This document shows positions 14,056-14,310 of a DNA stretch of 14,310 bases, piece after piece. The translations under genes were made by a program, and so were the position numbers. The notes under the pieces were generated by a model. That model was not told the DNA's origin and ran no database searches. It saw only the letters and a program-made list of their open reading frames with translations. The stretch covers positions 1 through 14,310 of the forward strand of contig CAZNUT010000037.1 of the NCBI GenBank assembly GCA_964576365.1, written 5' to 3'. The DNA comes from CAZMJG01 sp964576365. GTDB taxonomy: Bacteria > Patescibacteriota > Microgenomatia > UBA1406 > GWC2-37-13. Numbering within the stretch: the stretch's first letter is position 1; every line of letters begins with the position of its first letter.

Positions 14056-14137
14056 TAGCTGATAGCGATTAGCGCATAGCTATTAGATTTTTGTTTTGTG
14101 ATACTTAATCAGAAGCTAATCGCTATAAGCTATTAGC
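14056..14137. repeat. inverted-repeat copies of the dispersed AGCTGATAG element
   Basis: TAGCTGATAGCGATTAGC (14056-14073) and 14115-14132 form an 18-bp inverted repeat with one mismatch, separated by 41 bases. AGCTATTAG also occurs directly at 14078-14086 and 14128-14136. The left arm matches the copy at 8469-8499. It follows tRNA-Arg and could fold as a long hairpin in its transcript, but no T-run follows the right arm. Confidence 0.8.
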
Positions 14138-14152
14138 TAACCGCTAATACAC

Positions 14153-14310
14153 GGGTCCGTAGCTCAATGGTAGATCCGCCGCAGGCGGACTCTTAAGCTA
14201 TAAGTGAAAGTTTAAAATGAATGATAAGGTACGCTGTGAAGTCACTGTCCCACCAGGGTCCGTAGCTCAATGGTAGATCCGCCGCAGGCGGACTCTTAAG
14301 CTATAAGTGA
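14153..14310 (+). repeat. 103-bp tandem repeat with tRNA-Lys-like 5' half, cut by window end
   Basis: The 55 bases 14153-14207 recur exactly at 14256-14310, a period of 103; the second copy is cut by the window end. Each copy starts like a tRNA: GGGTCCG acceptor strand, TA, GCTCAATGGTAGA D-arm, and CTCTTAA, a Lys(CTT)-type anticodon loop. A perfect palindrome TCCGCC-GCA-GGCGGA (14175-14189) lies between the D-arm and the anticodon region. No T-arm (TTCRA) is visible in the 48 bases that follow, but the unit ends in CCCACCA at 14255. Only five of seven acceptor pairs form (GGG with CCC are intact). I do not call it a functional tRNA. Confidence 0.8.

Noticed and set aside
14153..14255. Functional tRNA-Lys or tRNA with a group I intron
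   Set aside because: No T-arm, two acceptor mismatches, poor anticodon stem, and the interval is far too short for a group I intron.
14153..14310. CRISPR-like array at the window end
   Set aside because: Only two copies of a 55-base repeat with one 48-base interval are seen, no cas genes are present, and the repeat has tRNA features.
1..14310. Alternative genetic code (TGA as Gly or Trp) seen in some candidate phyla
   Set aside because: Several well-supported genes end at TGA at the expected length, and no in-frame TGA interrupts them.

Overview
The window most likely comes from a Candidate Phyla Radiation (Patescibacteria) genome, probably Parcubacteria-like. This is inferred from gene content and architecture, not from a marker search. 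The signs are: a very short DNA polymerase III delta-like protein, a trigger factor without its PPIase domain, small membrane-anchored wall hydrolases, a coiled-coil protein resembling families restricted to this group, almost no recognisable Shine-Dalgarno sequences, several promoters placed so close to start codons that the mRNAs would be nearly leaderless, and tRNA genes without encoded CCA. The code is standard: TGA is used as a stop and Trp is TGG. The base composition is moderately AT-rich.

Layout. (1) 1-270: tRNA-Val(GAC) on the minus strand with a repeat-rich upstream region. (2) 285-2417: plus-strand holA-like delta subunit and a phosphomannomutase/phosphoglucomutase. (3) 2518-8354: a minus-strand copper-homeostasis cluster, in transcription order OmpR-type response regulator, histidine kinase, HMA-SafE/TauE-cupredoxin fusion, and CopA-type Cu+ P-type ATPase with an unusual extra C-terminal region. 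A tRNA-Asp(GTC) gene lies just upstream of the regulator. (4) 8519-9802: mtaB-like tRNA methylthiotransferase, minus strand. (5) 9803-10260: a very AT-rich gene-free stretch. (6) 10261-12430: a plus-strand group that begins with a near-consensus promoter and a terminator-like hairpin abutting the start codon. It encodes a secreted glucosaminidase-like protein, the minimal trigger factor and a coiled-coil protein with its own promoter. (7) 12517-13928: a small unknown protein, then on the minus strand a membrane-anchored methyltransferase and a second glucosaminidase-like protein. (8) 13977-14310: tRNA-Arg(TCG), an inverted-repeat element, and a 103-bp tandem repeat containing the 5' half of a tRNA-Lys-like sequence that runs to the window edge.

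How the genes fit together. The copper cluster forms a plausible complete unit. The two-component system would sense metal at the membrane, the ATPase would export Cu(I), and the SafE fusion would handle copper with a cytoplasmic HMA domain and an outward cupredoxin-like domain. The hydrolase and trigger factor form an envelope/secretome-linked unit. The most unusual items are the tRNA-like tandem repeat at the end, the promoter-hairpin-ATG arrangement at 10261-10347, promoters embedded in stop codons, two identical bidirectional promoter cores beside tRNA genes, and the CopA C-terminal extension.
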